From positions 1 to 40,507 of the forward strand of contig JBGFRR010000007.1 of assembly GCA_041695045.1 (NCBI GenBank): a DNA stretch of 40,507 bases, written 5' to 3'. The notes beneath the pieces were generated by a model, which did no database searches, was not told the DNA's origin, and saw nothing but the letters and a program-made list of their open reading frames with translations. Of this stretch, positions 1 to 7,030 are shown in pieces (the stretch's first letter is position 1; every line of letters begins with the position of its first letter). The DNA is from JBGFRR01 sp041695045. GTDB lineage: Bacteria; Bacteroidota; Ignavibacteria; UBA10030. The translations under genes and the position numbers were made by a program.

Positions 1-719
1 ATGGAAGTGATAGATCGATGCGATAAAGTTGAAACGAGAATGCCGAGATTGAGCATCGCAAGGATAAACAGTAACGACACGAACACAATGAGAAGAAACG
101 GTGTGAGGAGTTCGTGTGAAAGAACTGTCACGGTGCCGGCTGCGTCCAGAACGATCATGCCAAGAACTATGGAAACAAGAAACGGCACAAGGAGGACCAC
201 ATAATTGCCAACGACTTTGGCAATGAGCACCCGCGACCTGGGAACCGGATTCGACATCAGGAGCCGCAAAGTGGCATCCTCCTTTTCTGCCGTGATTGCA
301 CTAAATGTGAGAATCAACGCCAGAAGGGAGATGACGAAACTCACGTTGAAAAGCAAGTCAACTTTGCCAAAGAGGAGGGATTGCGGATTGTTGATTCCCG
401 ATTCATTTGTCGCATGCCATGAACCTTCTCGGGAGGTTATCACTTTATTTGGAAGAAATTGTTCAAGTCCGACCGAAAAGATGCTCAAGACCGAGGGGGG
501 GCGATATCCTTCAGCCCGGAAATCCCACCCAATCCGTCCCTTCGCTCTTTCTTCATAAAGCCGAGCGGCTTCCTGGTAATCTGATAGCCTTCGTTCGTAG
601 TCGCGCAGATTGACGTACAGGCCAAGGGGTATCAGAAAGAGACACAGTAGTGTTGCCATGAGGAAGCGGAGACTAAGGATAGCTTCGATGATTTCCTTTC
701 TTACAAGTGTTCCAAACAT
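1..719 (-). CDS. ABC-2 type transporter permease, N-terminal part (runs off left edge)
   Basis: The minus strand is open from an ATG at 719 to the window edge, about 239 codons, with GGAGG a few bases upstream of the start. The product begins MFGTLVRKEI, followed by a hydrophobic segment at about residues 12-30 and a long polar loop to about residue 110. Three further hydrophobic segments follow, one next to the phrase SNPVPRSRVLIAK. This is the layout of ABC-2 permeases of the NosY/DUF3526 kind, which form the membrane channel of an ABC exporter. No ATPase gene lies directly upstream. A fragment at 16122-16290 resembles the C-terminal end of a protein of this type. The family call is reasonable; substrate and C-terminus are unknown. 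Confidence 0.75.
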   Translation of the reverse strand, partial: MFGTLVRKEIIEAILSLRFLMATLLCLFLIPLGLYVNLRDYERRLSDYQEAARLYEERAKGRIGWDFRAEGYRPPSVLSIFSVGLEQFLPNKVITSREGSWHATNESGINNPQSLLFGKVDLLFNVSFVISLLALILTFSAITAEKEDATLRLLMSNPVPRSRVLIAKVVGNYVVLLVPFLVSIVLGMIVLDAAGTVTVLSHELLTPFLLIVFVSLLFILAMLNLGILVSTLSHRSITS

Positions 720-891
720 GGAATCCTCCGAGTCATTCGATGATGCAAATGGCAAGTCAACTGCTATGCCACTTCAAGAATTCAAATAAGACAAATGCAA
801 AATAAGGAAGGATGAGTAATGTGGGTAAGATTGTACCCGAAGGTGGGAAGCTACTTACACGGGGGTGAGGCGTTTATGGGGGTGGCGCAGG

Positions 892-922
892 TTGGTATTC
901 TCTCAAAACTTGGCTATCTTTC
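892..922 (+). promoter_or_regulatory. Possible promoter before mntA-hepT
   Basis: In the 209-base gap 720-928 a TTG at 892-894 is followed after 20 bases by TATCTTTC at 915-922, seven bases before the mntA ATG. This loosely fits the Bacteroidota promoter pattern (TTTG, 19 bases, TAnnTTTG). If it is real the transcript would be almost leaderless. Nothing else in the gap stands out. The call is weak. Confidence 0.25.
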
Positions 923-928
923 AACGCC

Positions 929-1342
929 ATGAAAAAAGAAATCTCACAAATCGTTGACGTTCTGACAGGCGATCCTGAAGTTCTTCTCATCTATCTGTTC
1001 GGCTCTGCGTCGACGGATACGTCACACGAGCGTAGCGACCTCGACATTGCTGTTCTCTTGCCGCAGAGGGAACCGGAGTATTTTCGCCGCAAAGAAAACC
1101 AGCTCTTCCTCCTTCTCGCGGAGCAGGGATGGGGAAACGTGGATCTCGTCGTTCTCAATGCTGCGGGTGCTGAACTGCAGCACAAGGTGGTTACAATGGG
1201 AAAGCTTCTCTTTTCTCGGACTGAAGAGAATCGCATTCGCTTCGAGGAAAATGCTCTTCTTCAATACTTCGACAATAAACCACTGTTTGATCAGTATGAT
1301 GCGATGGTTCAGCAACGCATCGACAATCCGCTCTCCAGATGA
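929..1342 (+). CDS. mntA: MntA-type nucleotidyltransferase antitoxin
   Basis: A 137-residue MNT-fold nucleotidyltransferase. The catalytic signature is seen as LFGSAS (Gly25-Ser26) followed by SDLDIAVLL (Asp37 and Asp39), the GS-x10-DxD pattern of minimal nucleotidyltransferases. In characterised MntA-HepT (type VII) pairs the enzyme transfers AMP to a tyrosine of HepT and so disarms it. The next gene is a HepT homologue whose ATG overlaps this stop codon (ATGA, 1339-1342), so the two are probably translationally coupled. The C-terminal 35 residues are helical and may dock on HepT. There is no sign of decay. Function is inferred from motif and neighbour. Confidence 0.88.
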   Translation: MKKEISQIVDVLTGDPEVLLIYLFGSASTDTSHERSDLDIAVLLPQREPEYFRRKENQLFLLLAEQGWGNVDLVVLNAAGAELQHKVVTMGKLLFSRTEENRIRFEENALLQYFDNKPLFDQYDAMVQQRIDNPLSR

Positions 1343-1779
1343 TTGATAAGCGAAAAATCCTGCAGTATCTCGACAACATTCAACGCCAGCTCGAGGATCT
1401 TGAAAACATGCCCGTGCCGAACGCCGAATTTCTTCTGCTCAGAAATCATGTTGAGAGAACCAAGGCTATCAAGTATTCTCTTCTCGTTGCTGTTGAAGAT
1501 GTCATTCATGTGAGTGCACACATTGTCGCCGCTCTTGGGATTGGAAAGCCTAAGGATGCCTCGGGGGCGGTATTGTTACTGGGAAATGCCGGCATTTTGC
1601 CTCTTGCTTTCGCCCGCCAAATCGTCGGAATGGTGAACTTCCGGAACAAACTTGTTCACGAGTACCTGCCCGGCGAATTTGAGGCAGAAAGGCTCTTCGA
1701 GAACCTTCAGCGCCTGGACGATTTTCGACAGTTTTCATTTCTCATCAGGCAATTCCTCGAAACTCAGCAACCTCATTAG
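1339..1779 (+). CDS. hepT: HepT-like HEPN ribonuclease toxin
   Basis: A 146-residue all-helical HEPN protein (HepT/DUF86 family). The RNase motif RX4HXY is present as RNKLVHEY at residues 102-109, giving Arg102, His107 and Tyr109. The tyrosine is the residue that is AMPylated in known HepT proteins. Length is normal for the family (about 130-150). The start overlaps the mntA stop by four bases. The 3' end lies only three bases from the end of a truncated HEPN reading frame on the opposite strand, so two related modules meet tail to tail. HepT proteins cleave RNA (tRNA 3' ends in one studied case); the target here is unknown. Confidence 0.88.
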   Translation: MIDKRKILQYLDNIQRQLEDLENMPVPNAEFLLLRNHVERTKAIKYSLLVAVEDVIHVSAHIVAALGIGKPKDASGAVLLLGNAGILPLAFARQIVGMVNFRNKLVHEYLPGEFEAERLFENLQRLDDFRQFSFLIRQFLETQQPH

Positions 1780-1782
1780 CAG

Positions 1783-1968
1783 CTAAGCATCTCGCCCCCC
1801 CTCAAATCGTTTGGCGGTCGCATCTAACCGTCCCCATCGGTCGGCAGCGCGAGGGTCTTCGTCGAGCCAGACGAGCGCGCGCTCAAGCTGTTCGAGCGAC
1901 TCGATTGCTTTTCGCTTCGCGGCGACGAGCTTCTTCTGCAACGCGTTCGATGTCACGTGCCTCTCCAT
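1783..1968 (-). pseudogene. Truncated HEPN / nucleotidyltransferase-substrate-binding protein
   Basis: A 61-codon frame whose product has a helical start (KKLVAAKRKAIESLEQLERA) and reaches DATAKRFE before ending in GGRDA and a stop. Proteins of the HI0074-like HEPN family normally continue from this KRFE or QRFE point into the conserved helix that holds the active site. This copy therefore lacks roughly the last half. The break falls at a run of seven C (plus strand, around 1795-1801) next to the end of the convergent hepT. It overlaps the end of the upstream nucleotidyltransferase gene by 16 bases, the usual arrangement of the pair. Probably a dead toxin beside a surviving antitoxin. Confidence 0.6.
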
Positions 1969-2258
1969 AGAAGTACAATAAACTGACCGACCACAACGTC
2001 AAGGAACTCGGTAGGATCCCGCCGCAGGTCGACCAGATCGATCCGGTAGGGCCAGGCGAGTTCCTCAACATCCGTTTTGAGACGGGCAAACGTTCTCCAG
2101 GGAAGAGGTTCCTCCGCTGCAATTCCGATATCAAAATCGGCGTTAGGCCTACGATTCCTTCCTGCACGACTTCCGAAGAGAATGATCGTACTGTTTTGAG
2201 GAACGTTCTCTCGTAAGAATCGAAGAGCTTTCTCGACGTTGGCAGGCAGGTCGGACAT
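1953..2258 (-). CDS. Small MNT-type nucleotidyltransferase (antitoxin-like)
   Basis: From the ATG at 2258 the product has 101 residues, starting MSDLPANVEKALRFL. The catalytic signature is seen as ILFGSRAG followed by NADFDIGIA, the GS...DxD pattern of minimal nucleotidyltransferases. A later acidic position appears in YRIDLVDL. An upstream in-frame ATG at 2306 is less likely because the extension is not family-like. The C-terminal tail (VVVGQFIVLLWRGT) differs from the usual ending and may be slightly altered. The partner HEPN gene downstream is truncated, so this may be an orphan antitoxin. It is in a different module from mntA (929-1342), with only distant similarity. Confidence 0.72.
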   Translation of the reverse strand: MSDLPANVEKALRFLRENVPQNSTIILFGSRAGRNRRPNADFDIGIAAEEPLPWRTFARLKTDVEELAWPYRIDLVDLRRDPTEFLDVVVGQFIVLLWRGT

Positions 2259-2292
2259 GCTCAACAATACGGAATCGTCGCCTCGAAGGCAA

Positions 2293-3675
2293 CTACCCAA
2301 TCCCATACTGGTGCATCTTATTAAAAAGCGTTTTGCGGCTGACTTTCAGTCTCTTCGCCGCTTCGGTCCGATTCCATGATGTCTCTTCAAGCGCTCGGAG
2401 AATAAGCTCACGCTCGGCACGCTCCGTCAAGGATTTGATACGATCCTCCAATCCTCTTTCGTTATCATCTTCCAGCGAAAGACTCGCGACCTTCTCTCCG
2501 AGAAAATCCACGTCCTTCACTTCTATAGATGTCCCCGTTGCGCTTAACATTGCCCGCTGGACGGCGTTTTCAAGTTCTCGAATGTTGCCTTTCCAATCTC
2601 TGCCTTGGAGAATCATCAGCGCGTCATTGCTGACTGCTGTTATGTTTTTTCCTATCGTTTGATGATGTTTTGCCAAGAAGTGTCTCACATAGAGAGGGAT
2701 ATCCTCCAGGTGGTCGCGTAGAGGTGGAATCGTGAGCTTCAGGACATTAAGCCGGTAGTACAAGTCCTCCCTGAACTTTCCCTCCAGTGCCATTTTTTCC
2801 AAGTTCCTGTTTGTTGCTGCAACAACTCGTACGTCGGACTTGACTGGACTGTTCCCGCCAACTCGATAGAATTCTTTTTCTTGCAGGACGCGCAAAAGCT
2901 TGGTCTGGGCATCCAGAGGAAGCTCACTGATTTCATCTAAGAAGATCGAGCCAGTGTGCCCATCCTCAAACTTGCCGATCCGCCGTTCCCGCGCGTCAGT
3001 AAATGCTCCTTTCTCGTGCCCGAAAAGCTCGGTTTCCATCAGGCCAAAAGGTATTGCGCTGCAATCGACAATAACGAAAGGACCGTTCTTTCGCTTGCTC
3101 TCATAATGAATTGCCCGCGCAGCTAACTCTTTACCCGTTCCGCTTTCTCCCTCAATCAGCACGGTGGCGTCCGTTTCAGCGATCCGCCTGATTTGTGCGC
3201 GAACATCCTGCATCACTCGACTATCACCTACTATCTGTTCAAGGCCATATTTCTGTCCAAGTTCTGCCTTAAGTTGGTCCACCTCCGTTGCCAATCGGTA
3301 CAATTCGACCGCCCGCCGCACCACAAGAAGCATCTGCTCATTATCGAACGGTTTGGTCAAATAATCATACACCCCTTGCTTGATCGCCTGCACTGCAGAC
3401 TGAATTGTTCCATGAGCGGTCAGGATGATCGTGATGATGTTCGTATCACGCTCCCGGATTCGTGTCGCTGTTTCAAGCCCATCCATCCGCGGCATCTGAA
3501 GATCAATGATCGCGACGTGAGGCTTGAATGCATCGCACTTTCTTACTGCCTCAATCCCATTGTGAGCCACTTCCACCTCGTATCCTTCGTCTCGCAAGAC
3601 TGCGGCGAGAATCTCCCGGATACGCTCCTCATCATCAACAACTAAGATTTTAGCCATCGTGTTCATCGTACTCAT
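2293..3675 (-). CDS. NtrC-family sigma-54-dependent response regulator
   Basis: A 460-residue three-domain regulator. Receiver domain at residues 8-125 with the phosphoacceptor Asp58 in AIIDLQMPRMDG. AAA+ sigma-54 activation domain at about 147-385 with Walker A GESGTGKE and Walker B IFLDEISEL. Fis-type helix-turn-helix at about 420-460 (NRTEAAKRLKVSRKTLFNKM). The sigma-54 contact loop reads GAFTDA instead of GAFTGA, a variant seen in some family members. The start overlaps the kinase stop (ATGA, 3672-3675), so the pair is co-translated. ATGs at 3666 and 3657 are alternatives, the last giving MAKILVVDDEE. It should activate sigma-54 promoters after phosphorylation by the adjacent kinase. Targets are not visible. 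Confidence 0.93.
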   Translation of the reverse strand: MSTMNTMAKILVVDDEERIREILAAVLRDEGYEVEVAHNGIEAVRKCDAFKPHVAIIDLQMPRMDGLETATRIRERDTNIITIILTAHGTIQSAVQAIKQGVYDYLTKPFDNEQMLLVVRRAVELYRLATEVDQLKAELGQKYGLEQIVGDSRVMQDVRAQIRRIAETDATVLIEGESGTGKELAARAIHYESKRKNGPFVIVDCSAIPFGLMETELFGHEKGAFTDARERRIGKFEDGHTGSIFLDEISELPLDAQTKLLRVLQEKEFYRVGGNSPVKSDVRVVAATNRNLEKMALEGKFREDLYYRLNVLKLTIPPLRDHLEDIPLYVRHFLAKHHQTIGKNITAVSNDALMILQGRDWKGNIRELENAVQRAMLSATGTSIEVKDVDFLGEKVASLSLEDDNERGLEDRIKSLTERAERELILRALEETSWNRTEAAKRLKVSRKTLFNKMHQYGIG

Positions 3676-4952
3676 GTTGCTCTCTTTTTTGGCAAACGGA
3701 CCACCACGGTAGTCCCGGTTCTCTCACCTTCATTTTCGCTCTTGATGTCGATCTCCCCGCCATGCTTGCTCACGATGCCATAGGAGATGGAAAGCCCCAA
3801 ACCGGTTCCGTTGTCTTTCGTGGTGTAAAAGGGGTCAAAGATTTTCGGGAGATCGCTAGCGGCAATTCCCGGACCATTATCCCTTATCACGATGTATGTT
3901 GAACCTTTTCTATCAGCAACGATCCCATCGCCATTAGATACAGGCAATTGATGATCGAGCGTTCGAATCCATATTGTTCCGCCTCGCGGCATCGCCTGCA
4001 AACTATTCAGCAGGATGTTCAAGAAAACCTGCTTTAGTTGTGAAGCATCCGCACTGATCCATGGATCGCTCAGTTGATACGCTTTGTGAACCTCGATGTT
4101 GTTTTTCCGTAATTCGGCTTCAAGAAGAAGCAGGGATTGATCGATAGTCTCATGAAGGCTAATCGTCGCAAAACGAAGTTCCGATGCTTTGCTGAACGAA
4201 AGAAGTCCTTTAATGATACGGTCAACGCGGTCAACTTCTTCGATGATGCCGTCAACGAGTGGTCTTTTGTCTTCGGGGAGATCCTTCCGGACATACTGTA
4301 TTGTGCTCCGGATGGAAGTCAACGGATTGCGGATCTCGTGAGCGGCACCCGCTGCCAGCTCTCCAATAGTCGCAAGTTTGTCAGCATGGAAGAGCTTCTT
4401 CAGCTTATCTTCCTGGAACTGGTACATGAGTGTATGCTCGATCGCAAGAGCACTTTGGCTGGTCACCATCGAGATCGTTGTGATTTCGGTTTCCGTAAAG
4501 CCAGACTCCTTTGCTATGAAGACAGCCCCTGTTAATCGGTTGACAATGATCAACGGGACTACCAACTGAGTCCGTGTCCTGCTCAAAATCTCCTGTTCGT
4601 GCACAGAAAGGAATCGAATGACCTCGGACTGCTTTGCAACATCAAGGGCAGACTTGTTGACGTTCAGCCACTTGATAAGATTGTTGGACCGAGATAGGTT
4701 AATCTCACCTAGTAACTCTGTCTGGATGCCCTTTGCCTTTTTTCCCACGTATCGATTTGTGATCGGTTCAAAGAGAATAACGTAGACGGAATCTGCAGCG
4801 CACATTTCGCTCAGCTTAGCTGAGAAGTTGTCGAGTAGTTGGTCAAGGTCAACGATGAGACCGACTGACCTGAGGAACTCAGCCGCAGTGATGGCTGGCT
4901 GCGGGGGATTTCTCACAAACCATCCCCTCATTCTTTGAAAGGGGGTTCTCAT
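3672..4952 (-). CDS. GAF-domain sensor histidine kinase
   Basis: A 426-residue kinase with no obvious membrane segment, so probably cytoplasmic. A GAF-like sensory domain spans about residues 25-180. The dimerisation/phosphoacceptor helix contains HEIRNPLTSI with His205. The ATPase domain shows an N box (LLNSLQAM), a G1 box (DNGPGIAASDLPKIFDPFYT) and a G2 box (GTGLGLSISYGIV). It forms an operon with the NtrC-type regulator through a four-base overlap, so this is a complete two-component system. The signal sensed by the GAF domain cannot be told from sequence. Only 93 bases separate its start from the BNR fragment upstream, and no clear promoter was seen there. Confidence 0.92.
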   Translation of the reverse strand: MRTPFQRMRGWFVRNPPQPAITAAEFLRSVGLIVDLDQLLDNFSAKLSEMCAADSVYVILFEPITNRYVGKKAKGIQTELLGEINLSRSNNLIKWLNVNKSALDVAKQSEVIRFLSVHEQEILSRTRTQLVVPLIIVNRLTGAVFIAKESGFTETEITTISMVTSQSALAIEHTLMYQFQEDKLKKLFHADKLATIGELAAGAAHEIRNPLTSIRSTIQYVRKDLPEDKRPLVDGIIEEVDRVDRIIKGLLSFSKASELRFATISLHETIDQSLLLLEAELRKNNIEVHKAYQLSDPWISADASQLKQVFLNILLNSLQAMPRGGTIWIRTLDHQLPVSNGDGIVADRKGSTYIVIRDNGPGIAASDLPKIFDPFYTTKDNGTGLGLSISYGIVSKHGGEIDIKSENEGERTGTTVVVRLPKKRAT

Positions 4953-5045
4953 AAGGTCATCTACTGGGGCAGGTTCATTATACGAATATTTTGTGCGAAA
5001 ATGTCACGTTGGTAAGCCTCGGTCTCCCAGCCAAATCTGCATCTG

Positions 5046-5330
5046 TTAGCCCAGCACACCTTCCGCCGCCGTGACATCCCGCGTCAGTCCTCCGCTTTCG
5101 AGTTGCTTCTGCTTCTCCGGGTCGTTCGTCGTCAGGTCGGGACTGATAATCTCCCACGTCTCACCGCGGTCGGGATTCTCGCCCCACATCTGTACCATTG
5201 CCGCGGCAGGGGCGACGTCTGGATTGTTGGGATGGAGGAGAATGCGATGGATGCGCTCAGTTTTGTCGAGGCCCATGTGCGTCCAGGTGTCGCCGCCGTC
5301 CAGCGATTTGTAGATGCCGTTGCCCCCATA
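5046..5330 (-). pseudogene. Fragment of a BNR/VPS10-like (sortilin-type) propeller protein
   Basis: The minus strand encodes phrases typical of sialidase/sortilin propellers: GIYKSLDGGDTWTHMG, ERIHRILLHPNNPDV and ETWEIISPDLTTNDPEKQ. These belong to proteins of many hundred residues; here only about 95 codons remain. The text jumps from WGENPDRG straight to ETWEIISPD, which in full-length relatives are usually separated, so an internal deletion is likely. There is no start of its own: the open frame upstream is antisense to the CsoR-like gene. It ends at a stop at 5046. Interpreted as a decayed exported protein gene. Confidence 0.6.
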
Positions 5331-5345
5331 ATGAGAACTTGGGAC

Positions 5346-5375
5346 TTGACAGACACCCCCCGGCCAGTCTATATT
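5346..5375 (+). promoter_or_regulatory. Promoter with embedded C-tract operator for the CsoR-like gene
   Basis: TTGACA at 5346-5351 and TATATT at 5370-5375 are separated by 18 bases, a good sigma-70-type promoter. It lies 28 bases before the start codon of the CsoR-like repressor. The spacer holds a run of six C (5355-5360). CsoR/RcnR-family repressors bind operators built around such G/C tracts, so autoregulation is a fair inference. The start of the transcript would fall near 5382. Confidence 0.5.
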
Positions 5376-5402
5376 GGTATCAGTCACTTTGGAGTAAAAC
5401 GG

Positions 5403-5792
5403 ATGACAATCAGCCACAAAGAGAAAAAGGAGATCGTAAAGCGTCTTCACTATATCAAGGGGCAGCTTGCAGGTGTTGAGAAAATGCTCAACGACGGCAG
5501 AGTGGTGAGGGACGTTTATGCACAGCTCAAGGCCGCTGAAAGGGCTCTTCATCAGGCGATATATGGGGTACTTGATGATCAATTGAAAAAACATTTTGCG
5601 GTAGTGCTGGCCGAACGTCTCGCCCTTTGTCCAGGAGATTGCGACGATGCGGAACGACTCCAATTTCTCAAGAGTGAATTTGCCAAGCTCGACCTGAAGG
5701 AACTGATTGACGAACTTGCTTGGCTACGGAACTCTCTTAATTCAGTGAAACCCGTTACCATTTCAATCCCGAAGGAGGTGAGAAAAAAATGA
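5403..5792 (+). CDS. CsoR/RcnR-family (DUF156) repressor, atypical
   Basis: A 129-residue protein whose first 70 residues match the all-helical CsoR/RcnR fold: KEKKEIVKRLHYIKGQLAGV, then RDVYAQLKAAERAL and GVLDDQLKKHF. CsoR binds Cu(I) through a Cys-His-Cys set; aligning by eye, these three positions are Val, Gln and His here, so the classical site is absent. Unlike the usual 85-100 residue members it has a C-terminal extension with CPGDC (Cys76, Cys80) and a helical stretch to residue 115. The gene follows a C-tract promoter and overlaps the next gene by ATGA (5789-5792). Likely a DNA-binding repressor sensing something other than copper by the standard site. Confidence 0.8.
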   Translation: MTISHKEKKEIVKRLHYIKGQLAGVEKMLNDGRVVRDVYAQLKAAERALHQAIYGVLDDQLKKHFAVVLAERLALCPGDCDDAERLQFLKSEFAKLDLKELIDELAWLRNSLNSVKPVTISIPKEVRKK

Positions 5793-5938
5793 AGCGAAGA
5801 CTTGTGTTCCTTCTGACGGTACTGGGACTGAGTTTGAGTGCATTCGCATTCTCTGGTTCCAATCCTCAGCCAAATGATGAAAGCTGCCCCTTAAGAGGAA
5901 CTCCTGCTTGCCCTGAATATCCACGGTGTTGCAAGTAG
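5789..5938 (+). CDS. Small exported Cys-rich peptide coupled to the CsoR-like gene
   Basis: A 49-residue product with a strong ribosome binding site (AAGGAGGTG) inside the end of the upstream gene and an ATGA overlap. Residues 1-20 form a signal peptide (MKRRLVFLLTVLGLSLSAFA). The mature part is very short and ends CPLRGTPACPEYPRCCK, with four cysteines at 33, 41, 47 and 48. Coupling to a metalloregulator-family gene, export and the cysteine/proline-rich tail suggest a periplasmic metal- or thiol-binding peptide. I do not recognise a named family. A terminator follows at 5960. Intact and well formed for expression despite lying between decayed genes. Confidence 0.7.
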   Translation: MKRRLVFLLTVLGLSLSAFAFSGSNPQPNDESCPLRGTPACPEYPRCCK

Positions 5939-5959
5939 GACCGCTGCCGGTGTTGCGGA

Positions 5960-5990
5960 AAGGCTCGGAACTCGACCGAGCCTTTTTTAT
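5960..5990 (+). terminator. Rho-independent terminator of the csoR-like/peptide operon
   Basis: AAGGCTCGG (5960-5968) and CCGAGCCTT (5976-5984) form a perfect 9-bp stem with a 7-base loop, followed by a T run. It lies 22 bases after the stop of the Cys-rich peptide and so closes the two-gene operon. Confidence 0.85.
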
Positions 5991-6014
5991 TGTACGCTGG
6001 TTGTCGGGGCAATG

Positions 6015-6063
6015 GCATATAACGTCTGGCAGCGCAACGCAGTGGTTGCGCTGCCTGTTATGC
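6015..6063 (-). repeat. attC-like hairpin (possible integron cassette recombination site)
   Basis: An 11-bp perfect inverted repeat (GGCAGCGCAAC at 6028-6038 and its complement at 6045-6055, loop of 6) is enclosed by GCATATAAC on the left and GTTATGC on the right of the plus strand. On the minus strand the element starts GCATAAC and ends GTTATAT, close to the R'' (RYYYAAC) and R' (GTTRRRY) boxes of attC sites. It directly follows a minus-strand gene remnant whose TAA stop lies in the GCATAAC box, as is common in integron cassettes. At 49 bp it is short and the boxes are imperfect, and no integrase or second attC is visible. Confidence 0.4.
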
Positions 6064-6240
6064 GCCGCTACGCAACTTCTTTTCCTTCTTAAAGGCTTCG
6101 TTGATTGCCTTTTCAAGTTCGGTAGACTTGCAGAGGTACTTGTCAAAGTTAGAGATGTTTTCTCGGTTTAGATGAAGTTGACCTTCACCAACATTACCAC
6201 GATGCTGACCTTTAGAATAGTGTTTACTATAGAATTTCAG
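6058..6240 (-). pseudogene. C-terminal remnant of an unidentified protein, possibly the partner restriction enzyme
   Basis: Immediately after the methyltransferase stop the minus strand is open in another frame for about 60 codons and reads like protein: KFYSKHYSKGQHRGNV, then ENISNFDKYLCKSTELEKAI and a Lys-rich end, with a TAA at 6058-6060. There is no start codon or ribosome binding site. Its position right behind a DNA methyltransferase makes a restriction endonuclease remnant plausible, but no catalytic motif can be seen. The stop codon falls within the attC-like element. Confidence 0.35.
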
Positions 6241-6931
6241 ATGAGGGTAAGCTGGCTGTCTTCAACAACTGGGGGAATTTCGCCGATGGCTGATTTGAGT
6301 TCAGGATCAGAAAGGATTTCCTGTTCAAAGGGATTGCTGTTCTGCCAACCCGTTTTTCCAGTTTGGCGGAATCGTTCCAATCGGCGGATTGCAATTTCGC
6401 AATAGATGGGGTCGGAGTCTATTGTATAACAGACTCGCTTGTTCATCTCAGCTGAAATGAGTGTAGAAGCGGAGTGACAGAAGAAGTCGATGATGAGATC
6501 TCCTTCGGTTGAACTTGCTCGAATGATGCGTTCTGCAGATTTGAGAGGTTTTTGAGCATAGCAGCCGTTGACATTCTCTTCCATCCTGTAAAACACTTGC
6601 TGGATGTCAACCCAAACATTGCCAGCTCGGATATTCTCAGACTTGCTCCGTTCAAAGTTCTCGGTTACTTTTTGCACCATTGGATGAAATCGTATAGTTC
6701 TCGCTCCTCAAAGGCAACAAGATTGTAAGGAGGGTCGTGGATTGCAAGAACGGCCTTCTTCTCGTCCATTAGCCGTTCAATGTCCGTTTGGCTTGCTGCA
6801 TCAAGGCAGCCGATACGATGTTTCCCAAGTGGGTCATTCCATATTTCGCCTTCTTTCAGCCGTGAATACTTGAGAAGGCAGTTCCTGACCTCGGGATTCT
6901 TGTCCAGTCTGGGAATGGGTAAGTTGATCAT
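6237..6931 (-). pseudogene. Type II DNA methyltransferase with internal deletion and frameshift
   Basis: The first part (6931-6665) starts MINLPIPRLDKNPEV and carries the catalytic motif DPPYN, typical of N6-adenine or N4-cytosine methyltransferases. It ends FIQWCKK and a stop. The second part (6680-6237, other frame) starts inside the family text TENFERSKSENIRAGN and continues through VDIQQVFYRMEENVNG to a degraded AdoMet-binding motif (DFFCHSAS rather than a Gly-rich motif). Intact relatives have roughly a hundred residues between these parts. The junction near 6670 is therefore a deletion that also shifts the frame. Both catalytic and cofactor motifs are compromised; it should be inactive. 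Confidence 0.8.
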
Positions 6932-7030
6932 ACTGACGCTAAATATCAGTGCTGTCCTAAATAATTTCGGGGCGCTATAAAATTCTTGATTTTCATTCTA
7001 TTTTGGACGGATTTGTGCATCTTCTGTGAA

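Noticed and set aside
5103..5402. 100-codon upstream extension of the CsoR-like frame
   Set aside because: It runs antisense through the BNR fragment and over the promoter at 5346-5375; family homology begins only at the ATG at 5403.
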